Shown here in pieces: positions 1 through 9,013 of a stretch of DNA of 64,000 bases (positions are counted from its first letter, which is position 1; each line of letters opens with the position of its first letter). The DNA is from Parafenestella ontariensis. Taxonomy: Eukaryota; Ascomycota; Dothideomycetes; Pleosporales; Cucurbitariaceae. Location: NCBI GenBank assembly GCA_021596325.1, contig JAKGDA010000031.1:191264-255263 (forward strand), written 5' to 3'. Made by a program: the position numbers and the translations under genes. The notes under the pieces are model-generated. The model was not told where the DNA came from and did not search any database. It worked only from the letters and a program-made list of their open reading frames with translations.

Positions 1-567
1 CCTGGAATTGATAACGGGAACAACTCTGTCAACTTTAGCAGTGAGAACGACAGCCATTACTCTCTTTACCGATTCCAAATAAGGAGCTCACCTCCACCAG
101 CCTTACCAGGCTCAGGTGGTGCAGATGCTGATGTTGATATTACCGACGATACCAGTTCACAACTTTCCGGGGAGCTAGCTGATCAGGCCGCAAGCAGCGC
201 CACCGTCACTCCTCGCACGGTGTCCCAAGACAGGGCTGTGCAAGTGAATAGAGCTTCACAACTTGTCGGAGAGTCATACGGTAAGCTTGCCACAATATCA
301 TGACCCAACCCAAAGTGCTGACAAGTCATAGTTCTTGGAGCGAAGGTCGAACACAGGTCCCTCGACTGGGGTGGAAGCTTTCCTGGAAGTCACGACTTCT
401 TCCGCACCCGCAATACACCAGATGAGGACATCTTCATACTCAAGCCTAAGGATCGAACTATCAACGAGAACGGTAAACGTAAGCGAGAGTTAGACGAACC
501 TCAAGCCGTACATCATAGATCAAAGCAACCACGTCGCGAAGACGTCGTGAACGATAGCGAAGGTTAG
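1..567 (+). CDS. 3' end of an uncharacterised gene (5' end outside window)
   Basis: The reading frame is open from the first base. It is interrupted by one intron at 281-331 (GTAAGC donor, GCTGAC branch-like site, TAG acceptor), and the joined frame runs to a TAG at 565-567. The visible part is 171 residues, hydrophilic and Ser/Asp-rich. Near the C-terminus it carries a basic cluster (KRKRE, then RSKQPRR) that could act as a nuclear localisation signal. I do not recognise the family. The exon join is supported by preserved phase (280 + 236 nt, divisible by three) and a good donor and acceptor. The start codon and upstream domains lie outside the window, so function cannot be inferred. It could be a nuclear protein, but that rests only on the basic cluster. 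Confidence 0.5.
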
Positions 568-1388
568 AGTCTCCGGCTTCTCTTGAACAAGCTCCCGAAT
601 CCACTCTATGGGTTACTGGAGATTGAAAGATGAGTTTCCAAAAGTGAAACGTGGAATTTGTGAGAGAAGTACGAGTCACGACTCCGAGTTCAGTACATGA
701 AGGCTGAAGATGTTGATGCCCAGCATGCGTATATGATATACAGGACAGTAGGAGGGTCCGATGCTAGGATATAAAGCATCATGTGCTTCCTTGACACTAT
801 GCTCATAACTGACTGCACTGTGATCATTTATATATACAGATACGAGGAAGGTGTCGGGCCTGAGAAGTCAGTACATTCTGTATGGTTAAGCCGTTGAATG
901 GTCCCTGTACCTTTGAGCATTCGTGAAGAGATCATAGTCTAGCGTGTAGGTTTCAACACGATGAAAAGCAGTGGAGCCCCCTTCAATTAGAAGAATAGTG
1001 AGTTGTCCTATAGTTTCCTACTTTCCTCCTTGTCGCGCCCTATGCAGGTAGCCCAATCGCGTTAGCCTACTATGAGCGGGCGCAGATCTCGCTTAGCACC
1101 GGCGAGTACGCATCTCGGAGGGGATGAACAACACTTCGGAATTTCGGATTGTCGATATCAGCAGATACGCAGTGGATCACATATATGCCATGTCCAATTG
1201 GAGCCATGGCAGCCGGCGGAAAGTGATAATCAAGCGCGTCGGGAAACATCAAAGGGCCGACCGTCGCAAAGCTTTGCTCGATAAGGAAACAACCTCCACG
1301 ATATGCCCCGCGTCTAGTGGCACCGCGACCACAACGCTGGCCGAGACCGCCGCATTAGGACAGCATATCATGGAAGTAGTTGATATGG
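568..1388. other. Intergenic region, no gene recognised
   Basis: About 0.8 kb between the partial gene and the oxidoreductase promoter. Several short open frames exist around 1070-1390 on both strands, but they overlap each other, lack splice support and resemble no family. I see no repeats or RNA genes here. Confidence 0.5.
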
Positions 1389-1396
1389 TATAAATA
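1389..1396 (+). promoter_or_regulatory. TATA box of the FAD oxidoreductase gene
   Basis: The octamer TATAAATA lies 85-92 nt upstream of the ATG at 1481, a normal distance for a fungal core promoter. In-frame codons run on upstream of that ATG (from 1403), but the family's N-terminal FAD motif begins a few residues after 1481, so translation from 1481 fits both TATA spacing and protein length. Confidence 0.5.
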
Positions 1397-1480
1397 CGCT
1401 GCGTGCATTTGCGACTTCATCGCTGGCACGACAAACCTCTCTCTATGCTTTGCGACGACAAACCTTGGATCCTGAACAAC

Positions 1481-2854
1481 ATGGCATCAAGTAAGCCCTC
1501 TTACCTCATTGTTGGCGCCGGCGTCTTCGGTGTATCAACCGCCTACCACCTTATCAAGAAGTACCCCGATCGACAAGTCACAATTGTCGACCAGGACGCT
1601 TATGACGCCGATAGCCGTGTAGCCGCCTCGTGGGACTGGAACAAAGTCGTGCGCGCTGACTACGACGACATTGTGTACTGCCAGCTTGCCCTCGAAGCCC
1701 AGGATGTGTTTAAAGAGGATCCGCTATGGCAGCCTTTCTTCCATGAGACAGGAATTTTCTGGGTTTGCCGCTCAGACTACGCCCAGGAGGTCATCGACAA
1801 TTATAAGAAGCTAGGGCGCGCAGCGGATCTGCAGTCTGTCCCCATTGAGGAGGCAAAGAAGCTATTTGGGGGACTGTTTGAGGATGCGAACTACGATGGT
1901 GCTAAGAGTGTGCTTGTTAACAAGACGAGCGGGTGGGCACAGGCCGGTGATGCGCTAAGAGCTGTTACCAAGTGGTCGCTGGAGAAAGGTGTCAAGTATG
2001 TCGCCGAGAAGGTCGACAGTCTAGACTTCGATAAAAGCGGACGATGTACGGGCGTCAAGACCGAGCAGGGTAGCACCATCTCGGCTTCACACGTCATTCT
2101 TTCGACTGGTGCGTATACCGCGAAGCTGCTAGAGCAGGCTGCACAGAAGAGCGGGAACAACGATCTCCGTGCCGGCCCAAGGATCGTGGCTGGCGGCATC
2201 ACCACCGGTATGACCACACTCGACGAGGAGTCCTACAAGCGGTTCAAGGACATGCCCGTTGGTGTTCAGGGCTACACCGCAGCGTACGGACCTTTCATCG
2301 GCAGCCTACCGCCCACCAAAGACCGCGAGCTGAAGTGGTGGGGCGAGAAGATCTTCAAGAACACCCACGAAGTACTTCCCGGCCGGTTTGTCTCTGCACC
2401 ACCGTCATCCAAGGATTACGACCAGTGGAAGGTTCCCGGTCCACTGAAACAGGACATTGATCACGCAAACGATGTTTTCTACGGTAAGAACGGTGCGACC
2501 TGGAAGATGGAGAAGCATAGGATTTGCTGGTAAGTCGTCTGCACTTCTCGCTCTACCAATTCTCGATGCTAACATAATATTAGGGATGCATTCACGACCT
2601 CATCCGACTTCATCATCTCTCCACACGCCGCGGCTAAGGGACTCTACGTCGCTACTTGCGGCTCGTTCCATGGCTACAAGTTCTTCCCCGTACTCGGCAA
2701 GTATGTCATCAAGATGTTGGAAGACGATCTTGCGCCAGAGCTGAAGGAAAAATGGGCTTGGGATCGTGAGAGGCCTGCGCCAAGCTTGAACCCGGATTGG
2801 CCGCGGTTTGAGATGTCGGATTTGCTGGATCAGTGGCCGAAGGCTAAGTTGTAG
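1481..2854 (+). CDS. FAD-dependent amine/amino-acid oxidase (saccharopine/fructosyl amino-acid oxidase-like)
   Basis: Two exons, 1481-2529 and 2584-2854, give 439 residues; the intron has a GTAAGT donor and TAG acceptor. The N-terminus has the dinucleotide-binding motif GAGVFG at residues 12-17, followed by an acidic residue at the end of the second strand (TIVDQD). The C-terminal half matches the DAO/MSOX superfamily: Cys349 in RICW sits where monomeric sarcosine oxidase-type enzymes attach FAD covalently, and the downstream block GSFHGYKFFPVLGKY is the conserved second FAD-contact segment. The length is typical of fungal sarcosine, pipecolate, saccharopine and fructosyl-amino-acid oxidases. 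Such enzymes oxidise a secondary amine or glycated amino acid with O2, releasing H2O2. There is no C-terminal SKL-type peroxisomal signal (it ends AKL, a weak variant). The exact substrate cannot be read from sequence. It is convergent with the small gene at 3048. Confidence 0.85.
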
Positions 2855-3047
2855 AGCCTATTTGTTATGGTGATGAGTTTATTGGGGTGCATATGGCATG
2901 GCGTTTGAGATTTTTGGCTCATGAATGATGGATGTATTATCCTCATTTTCAGCACATACTTCATAGGAATTAAATTTCTTTGAAACTGTTACGCTGACTC
3001 CGATAACATTCCCAGCCCCGTCCCTACCCCCATCGCCCACCCTCGCC

Positions 3048-3368
3048 TTACACACCCTTCTCCCCAAGGTCCCGCTCAATACTCTCCGCCCAAGCTAGCG
3101 TGTCTTGCAAGTAATCTCGCCACTCTTTCACACACCTCATGTAAAACACCGTTTTCTCATGATTCAAGTATCGAAACTTTTCATTTCCCAATTGCATACT
3201 CGGCCTCTTCAGAGACCCACCGCCAAGATAAGACTGCTTTAGATCTTTCACCCTCATATGGATTCTTGATGAGATGATTTCGATTCGCTCTTTTTCGGTC
3301 GAGTCGGGGTGGAAGGGGTAGTTGAGGGCTGAGGTAGGGACTCGAATACCTTGAGCAGGAGTGCTCAT
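3048..3368 (-). CDS. Small uncharacterised protein, paralogous to the divergent neighbour at 3593
   Basis: A single-exon frame of 106 residues with an ATG start and no signal peptide or membrane segment. I do not recognise the family. It aligns without gaps over about 70 residues with the protein encoded by 3593-3841. Shared features are D-L/F-K near the start, a GG pair after two aromatic or aliphatic residues, E-K-F/Y-R-x-L in the middle, R-D-Y followed by alternating acidic and aliphatic residues, a conserved Trp and a final I-E. The two genes are transcribed away from each other from a 224-bp spacer, so they look like an inverted duplication. The predicted character is helical and charged. 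Existence as a real gene is supported mainly by this paralogy. Confidence 0.6.
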   Translation of the reverse strand: MSTPAQGIRVPTSALNYPFHPDSTEKERIEIISSRIHMRVKDLKQSYLGGGSLKRPSMQLGNEKFRYLNHEKTVFYMRCVKEWRDYLQDTLAWAESIERDLGEKGV

Positions 3369-3592
3369 ATTTAGGCGTGCGTTGGGAAGAAGGGGGATGA
3401 TAAAGGAACTTTAAAACGGAGGAGAGTTTGCTAAGAGATGTTTGGAGTTGACAGGTGAATTGTCAGATGATAGACAACGCAAGCATTCTAGCAAGCACAT
3501 CCCACATATATAATGAGTCAGGTACTCTCTGATCATCCCCAAACTATCACAACTTTCCTTCTCGCCCCTTTCTCATCAAACGATATCCAGCT
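3369..3592. promoter_or_regulatory. Shared divergent promoter of the small paralog pair
   Basis: This 224-bp spacer lies between the two start codons. On the plus side, TATATAA at 3507-3513 is about 80 nt from the ATG at 3593. A perfect TGAGTCA element, the Gcn4/AP-1-type core, follows at once at 3514-3520. No equally clear TATA box is seen for the minus-strand gene. Co-regulation of the pair is inference. Confidence 0.4.
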
Positions 3593-3841
3593 ATGCCTCC
3601 CTCCGAGGACACCCAAATTCTTCATGCATTTTGCCACGACTCAGTTCGCATTATGAGAGATTTCAAGTTGGAATTTTTCGGGGGAGAAATCGATAGGGCG
3701 GAAATACAGGCCGGCAAACGCGAGAAGTATAGAAAGCTTAGCACCGCTGAAAAGGTGGCTTGTCGAGGAGTGGCGATATGGATGAGAGACTATGTGAAAG
3801 AGGTGATGAACTGGATGGACGACATCGAGGCGAATCCGTGA
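3593..3841 (+). CDS. Small uncharacterised protein, paralogous to the divergent neighbour at 3048
   Basis: A single-exon frame of 82 residues starting at the ATG downstream of a TATATAA box. It is predicted soluble, helical and charged, with no signal peptide. Residues about 8-80 align without gaps to the 106-residue minus-strand neighbour. The shared core includes a GG pair, E-K-Y/F-R, R-D-Y, a Trp and a terminal I-E. No family is recognised and no function can be given. The pair could be lineage-specific or a short orphan family. Transcript evidence would settle whether both copies are expressed. Confidence 0.6.
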   Translation: MPPSEDTQILHAFCHDSVRIMRDFKLEFFGGEIDRAEIQAGKREKYRKLSTAEKVACRGVAIWMRDYVKEVMNWMDDIEANP

Positions 3842-4053
3842 TGGGGAGGTCGGGATGAGGCGTTTGGGGGAGGTCTTCAAAGGCGTGAATCCGGTGGGAA
3901 AAAATCAAAAGAAAATAAAAGCAGACATTGTTCATAGCTCGCCAGGGTTATCAGTAAATGGTAGAAGCGGTGTTGCAATAATGATGACGGAGTTCGCAAA
4001 GCAACCATAGTGCAGCTGCAGCACGTGACATTGTGAAATCCGACCACTTATGC

Positions 4054-4125
4054 TATTATGTACAAGTCTCTCTTTTCTTTTTGTATCATGTACATGTGTC
4101 TCATTTATTTTGTATTATGTACATA
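4054..4125. repeat. Degenerate tandem repeat, about 30 nt, 2.4 copies
   Basis: Units start at 4054, 4084 and 4113 and share TAT(T/C)ATGTACA followed by a T-rich stretch ending TTTTG. The array lies just beyond the stop codon of the esterase gene on the minus strand, so it is probably in its 3' untranslated or terminator region. Confidence 0.6.
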
Positions 4126-4163
4126 AGTAACCCATCGCTTCATTTCAAACTGTACGAAAGTGT

Positions 4164-4973
4164 CTAAGCAGTGATCTTGCTCTTGATGAAGGCCAACGCC
4201 TGCGAGCCGTATTTGTTGACATATTGCTGGTGGGCGTTCGCATCGTTACCGTTACAGCAGTAGGGATCAGCAGAATCGCAGTAACTCTGAATGATGCTGG
4301 TGCTGGCGGGTGCACATTTGAAGCCGGAGGGGCGGGCGGCAAACTGTGTACTTGTTAGCAAACTACTTGCGGAGATGGGCGAAAAGGTGCCGAAGCAAGT
4401 TGAGAAAGAACTTACGCCGCCGTTCTTGCAGGTTCCCACGTTGTAGGGAAGGCCATTGACGTTGTGTGGGTCGCCCATGAAGATGGCCGCCTTGACAGCG
4501 GCAAGGGCTGCGCCAGTGAGGGTAGAGCCTGCACCGCCGCAGAGAGCATTGTCCATGATTTGACCACCCTGAATCTGATCAGCAAATGTCATCTTGCCTA
4601 TGTGATGTTTTTGATCTACCTGAGAGTATCCGATGAGGACGATCTGGGTGTCCGGGCACTTCTGGTTGTACGCCGTAACAGCCTTTACTACGGCAGCAGT
4701 ACCCTGAGAAGCAGAGTTCTCATAGCTGACGCCACCGCAGTTTGACTGTCCACCGCAAGCCGGGTACACGATGGCCTCGGCTCCAGCTCCGGAGTAAGCA
4801 GCCTTGACCTGGTTCACAAGACCAGCGCCGGTTCCGAAACCATTGCTCTGAGCGACGGTCGTCTCACGAGCACCGAAGATGTAGACCTTGGGGCAGCTCT
4901 GGCGCTCAGCGAGTTCGACGGGGCCAGCGGCGACGAGGCCTGCGAAAAGGGCGGCTGCTGCGGTGACCTTCAT
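4164..4973 (-). CDS. Secreted acetylxylan esterase / cutinase-fold esterase (CE5)
   Basis: Three exons (4973-4620, 4568-4416, 4343-4164) give 228 residues; introns are 4569-4619 and 4344-4415. Residues 1-17 form a signal peptide, followed by a short propeptide ending at Arg24. The catalytic serine is Ser117 in the GYSQGG elbow. The Asp lies in CDSADPYCC and the His in NAHQQY near the C-terminus, the CE5 triad. The many cysteines fit the conserved disulfides of fungal acetylxylan esterases, and the family length (about 210-230) matches. Its role would be deacetylation of xylan, or polyester hydrolysis, outside the cell. Both introns are multiples of three without stops, so the unspliced frame also reads through as 269 residues. 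The first intron splits the catalytic elbow between Gln and Gly-Gly. Family conservation clearly favours splicing. Confidence 0.9.
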   Translation of the reverse strand: MKVTAAAALFAGLVAAGPVELAERQSCPKVYIFGARETTVAQSNGFGTGAGLVNQVKAAYSGAGAEAIVYPACGGQSNCGGVSYENSASQGTAAVVKAVTAYNQKCPDTQIVLIGYSQVDQKHHIGKMTFADQIQGGQIMDNALCGGAGSTLTGAALAAVKAAIFMGDPHNVNGLPYNVGTCKNGGVSSFSTCFGTFSPISASSLLTSTQFAARPSGFKCAPASTSIIQSYCDSADPYCCNGNDANAHQQYVNKYGSQALAFIKSKITA

Positions 4974-5064
4974 TGTGAGGAGTCTGGCTATCGAGAACGT
5001 GATGTCGATTCGGATGTCGTGTGAAGATTGCGTGATGGTCTAGTCTGGGCAGCGACTCCATGCG

Positions 5065-5070
5065 TATATA
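5065..5070 (-). promoter_or_regulatory. TATA-like element upstream of the CE5 esterase gene
   Basis: TATATA lies about 92-97 nt upstream of the ATG at 4973, within a run that reads CTTATATACG on the minus strand. Spacing is normal for a fungal core promoter. The element is palindromic, so orientation is taken from the neighbouring gene. Confidence 0.4.
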
Positions 5071-6061
5071 AGGAAGTCTGGATACCTGGATTCAAAGCCG
5101 CGCTTTAGGCAGAATGGAAACTGCTTGGAACACATTCTATATTCATATTGTGGGGTAGAAAACACTGCTTGACTTCCTTTGGCGAATGTGTGTCCTTTCA
5201 TCCGCTATTGCAATTTACTAGTAGTCCTGTGATGAAAGGTAGACCAGGATTTTTGCCGTAATCCATGCATGTTTCGTACGGATTAAAGGCTGTGGCGGTC
5301 TGGGGTACATGGAGCATCCCAGCATAAGCTGGGGAAACACGCCGAAGCGAGCGAATCGCACGGCTGAGAGTATAACAGCATCGGCTCATCGCTCGTCGAA
5401 TTGATGATGTCGTCGTGGCCTCGGGCTCAGGTGTCTACTGCTTTGAACCCAAGCGATGGTGGCTAAAAGGAAGTTCTCGACAGGCCTAGGTTGCTAGTCT
5501 GGGGTAAAATGCTTAAACATATGAGTCGCAACGCTAGATAGTTACACATTTCACCGAGCACGTCCGATGTGCCGCCGAAGATGTTTTGAGAGAAGGGGAG
5601 CAGCGAGAAGAGAAACGACAGTGATATTCCTATATTGGACATGACGGCCAGTATTTTTCAGCCCAGAGCTAATTTAAAAGCTATTTAGCAGGATATCCAT
5701 GCAACTGAGCAAGTTGAAGGGAGAATTAATTCAAGCGACTTGCAGGGAGCCGCATGGACAATGAAACAATGTTGTGGGGTCCATCATCCTGTCATGTTTC
5801 GACTAGCGGCCAGTGGTCTACTTATCAATGCCGAGACATCTAGGGAAACAAATGTGGTCTTCAGGTAGGTAGAGATCGATGGGTGGTATATGCATTATGA
5901 TCTTTACGTCATCGACGCGATTGGTTCGCGCTATGATTAGGACTTCCTCAACCACCCTGAGCCTTCGCTTCCCTTCATCGTCACTTTCAAGCCTAAAGGT
6001 TCGTCTGTCCATTCTGCATGTTTTTGAGCTTCTTTAGTTCCTCCGGATGCGCGGCGTAGTA
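5071..6061. other. Intergenic region, no gene recognised
   Basis: About 1 kb between the esterase promoter and the small secreted protein gene. Short open frames at 5198-5389 and 5818-6152 (minus) have no recognisable domains. The second overlaps the intron and 3' side of the small secreted protein gene in another frame. Confidence 0.4.
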
Positions 6062-6311
6062 TCAATCGGCGTAGGCTGCGAGACCTGGTGCAAGAGTGCG
6101 TTAGCCCACCATGTCTCGCTAGCCGTATAGCAACGACAATACAGCCATCCACCCGTTGAGACCGTAACCGGAGAGTCGTTCAGCGAGATGCGCACTTACT
6201 GTCGGCCATTTTGTCGCAGTTCACGACTTTGCCATTCATCACGCAGCGCTGGTAGGGCGCAGCCGCGGCAGTAGCGGCAAGAGCGCTAGCAAGGACGAGG
6301 GAAAACTTCAT
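6062..6311 (-). CDS. Very small secreted protein (44 residues)
   Basis: The first exon runs from the ATG at 6311 to 6200 and encodes a clear signal peptide (about 18 residues, Ala-rich, ending AAAA) followed by a mature start PYQRC. A GTAAGT donor opens a 115-nt intron (6085-6199) containing a GGGCTAAC branch-like site and a CAG acceptor. The second exon (6084-6062) adds eight residues before TGA. The mature peptide of about 26 residues has two cysteines. No family is recognised. A small secreted protein of unknown function, possibly interaction-related, is the most one can say. The signal peptide and donor are strong; the C-terminal end depends on the chosen acceptor. The next CAG, nine bases on, gives the same frame and stop. 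Confidence 0.5.
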
Positions 6312-6648
6312 TTCGGGTTGCGATTAATGAGAGACGGTGAGATAAAGCGAGTGGTGTTGTTTGCCGTTCGTGAGAGTCTGACGCTACATTTGAGCAGATA
6401 TCGATCAGGCCCCCCACGATTGATGGATGTGGATACTAGCCAAGTTCAGCCGCATTGGCCTGCTGCCTAGCTGTACCTGCATCAGACATCGCCGCCATCT
6501 TCAGATACCTTACTAGGCTACTGCTACACATAGATGCTACCGCGTTGATACTTATTGGTGCCAGTTCCATAACTCACGCGATTTGAGAACCGCTCACGAA
6601 TGTTTTTGGTGTCTAATGGCGATTGCAACCACAACCGTCTAGCGCAGT

Positions 6649-8565
6649 ATGTCGTTATCGGATGACGATATGGATACTGACCCTGACGATGGCCCACCCT
6701 GGGCTTCCGATCCTTACGACGACGACTGGCCAATTCCAGAATACAGTTCTCACACGCACCAGGAAATCGTCCAGAGCTGGATCAGACTATGCGATGAGCA
6801 CCACGGCCCACAATGTCACGCAAAGAAAACAGACTCAACAGTCTGGCCACTCTGGCTTATTGATGTTACAGAAGGCTGTATTGTACATGGTGATAGAGCA
6901 GCGCGGTACCTTACACTCAGCTACGTTTGGGGCGGCGTACACACGCTGCAGGCAACTGCAGGCAACATACAGGAACTGCAGCGGCCAGGGAGTCTTCTTC
7001 AGAAAGAAAACATTCTGCCAAAAACAATACGCCAAGCTATCGAGTTTACCCAACTTATCGGAGAACGGTACATTTGGATAGATCAGCTATGCATACCCCA
7101 GGACGATGACTTGGCCAAACGGTCTGAAATTGACCATATGGCCGAGCTGTATGCAAACTCCTACCTGACTCTCGTTGCGGCTACAGGAGGCTCTGCAGCA
7201 TCTGGTCTAGGCAATACTCTCGACCTTTGGTCTACCACGATAAGGCGACGGAAGTATGAGCATCCCGATAAGCACTACTTCCACGACTGGACGTTGGATC
7301 ATTGTAGCTGGAGTTCGCGAGGGTGGACTTTTCAGGAAAATATATTTGCACGGCGAGCGATTTACTTCCTGGAGCATCCAGTGGACTCCAAGAAGCATGA
7401 CGGACTCAATTGGGAGTGCGAACACGCCTGGTGGATGGATCTTCAAGGACCAATGACCCGTAAGACGAACCGGAGACTGGAACCACGTAATGGTCGGTTT
7501 GAAGGCCTCCGTCATTCATCTTGGCCAAATCTGTACGAGTACTCGCATTTAGCATCTTCTTTTGCGCAGCGAAATTTTACTTATACATCGGATGTTGTTC
7601 CAGCGTTTACAGGGTTCGCTAGTATGCTTGCTAAGAGTTTTCGGGGCGGGCTTTTGTACGGTCTACCAGTCCTATTCTTCGACGTGTCTCTGCTATGGCT
7701 GGCTCCTCCATCTTCGATACAGCGAGTTGTAGATCCGCTTCTAAGGAAACAAGCCCGCCTCCCCAGTTGGTCCTGGATGTCGTGGCAAGGAAGGCTCGAT
7801 CTCGACCTCTGGCACGCCACGTGTCAGTACATGGAACAGTATTCAACAGCAAGCCTAGTCGTTCGTCCACTCGTCAAATGGTACTTCCTCACCTATGATA
7901 ATGTCCCTGTCGCCATAGAGAGCGATTACCAGAAGTACCAACACCTTCTTGGTGCTGCTGAAGGGCAGATGCCTGATGGGTGGAGTCGCATAATACGAGA
8001 GGCCTTTACGCCGCCAAAAACGCATATCTATCTGTCCGCCACTCCTAGGTCGTATGTTTATACCCATTCAGTTGACACTACGATACGTTTTCGATACCCA
8101 ATTCCGCTTGTAGATTCTGCTCAAATTCAAGTACCGCAGCCAACCTCAACCCTCATCACGTGCCGTACTGAACGCGCATGGTTTTCCTCGTCTACCGAAC
8201 GACTACCCTATAGCAGCTATACATCTCTCGTCGATGCTATGGGTGTTTGGTCTGGGATTCTCATGTTTGCCGACGACATGCTCAAAACCAACAAATCAAC
8301 ATCGACCACCGTCAATAACGATAGATGCGAACTAATCTCAATCTCCACGGGAAGTGTCTGTCAGAACCAAATCAGCGAATTCAGACGATGGTTTGAAGAA
8401 GAGCGGCATCCTACACGTCCAAATACTGGTGAGCTGTACGAGTTCTATAACGTTCTCTGGATCGAATGGGTAGATGGGATTGCGTATAGGAAGGCTCTTG
8501 GGAGAGTACACAAAGCTGCTTGGGAGGTAGCTGAGCGAGAGCTCATTGATGTCATTCTAGGCTAA
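6649..8565 (+). CDS. Heterokaryon incompatibility (HET) domain protein
   Basis: A single-exon frame of 638 residues. An acidic, Asp-rich N-terminus precedes the HET domain. The hallmark blocks are present in order: YLTLSYVWGG, LPKTIRQAIEF, RYIWIDQLCIPQDD, then the ANSYLTLVAATG block and GWTFQENIFARRAI. HET domains occur almost only in filamentous ascomycetes and basidiomycetes. Those studied trigger a cell-death response when incompatible individuals fuse. The partner locus cannot be deduced here. The remainder (residues about 300-638) shows no second recognised domain. Two other HET genes lie at the far end of the window (61617 and 63719). This one lacks their C-terminal tail motif, so it is not a recent duplicate of them. 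Confidence 0.9.
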   Translation: MSLSDDDMDTDPDDGPPWASDPYDDDWPIPEYSSHTHQEIVQSWIRLCDEHHGPQCHAKKTDSTVWPLWLIDVTEGCIVHGDRAARYLTLSYVWGGVHTLQATAGNIQELQRPGSLLQKENILPKTIRQAIEFTQLIGERYIWIDQLCIPQDDDLAKRSEIDHMAELYANSYLTLVAATGGSAASGLGNTLDLWSTTIRRRKYEHPDKHYFHDWTLDHCSWSSRGWTFQENIFARRAIYFLEHPVDSKKHDGLNWECEHAWWMDLQGPMTRKTNRRLEPRNGRFEGLRHSSWPNLYEYSHLASSFAQRNFTYTSDVVPAFTGFASMLAKSFRGGLLYGLPVLFFDVSLLWLAPPSSIQRVVDPLLRKQARLPSWSWMSWQGRLDLDLWHATCQYMEQYSTASLVVRPLVKWYFLTYDNVPVAIESDYQKYQHLLGAAEGQMPDGWSRIIREAFTPPKTHIYLSATPRSYVYTHSVDTTIRFRYPIPLVDSAQIQVPQPTSTLITCRTERAWFSSSTERLPYSSYTSLVDAMGVWSGILMFADDMLKTNKSTSTTVNNDRCELISISTGSVCQNQISEFRRWFEEERHPTRPNTGELYEFYNVLWIEWVDGIAYRKALGRVHKAAWEVAERELIDVILG

Positions 8566-9013
8566 ACGACACACTGCTCCAACAATGAGTTTTAGGTTAC
8601 GGACATTTCTTCTTCTGGAACAGTAACGACTTTCAGTCCGAACAGGTGCGGCACCGTTTTTATCCCGTTGTGCACAAGCGACGTTCTCAGTACGCTACCC
8701 TAAGCATCGCTTTGGACTGTCCGTCGATCACTGTGCCAGAACATCGAAACGATATAAGCTGATTGTATGCAACATAGTATGATTTGTGGAGAAAGGATTG
8801 ATATTAACCTGCCAATAGAAATGGGTGGAACTTGAATTACAGGGCGCGCGGCGCGCGGGGCGGAAGGTGAGGTGAGATCCTTGAGGGTTATGCATGCATG
8901 AGGCTTTATCGAGTACGGTGGTGGGGTATGGATGACAACAGTCTTAAGGGAGTGCATTCTCGACATTCACGTTTGCCCACTCATTTTCCTCGTCGCTGCT
9001 GTCGTCGGTAATC
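8566..9013. other. Intergenic region, no gene recognised
   Basis: Spacer between the HET gene and the P450. It contains a short run of alternating GCGCGC near 8847-8860 and nothing else that I can name. Confidence 0.4.
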
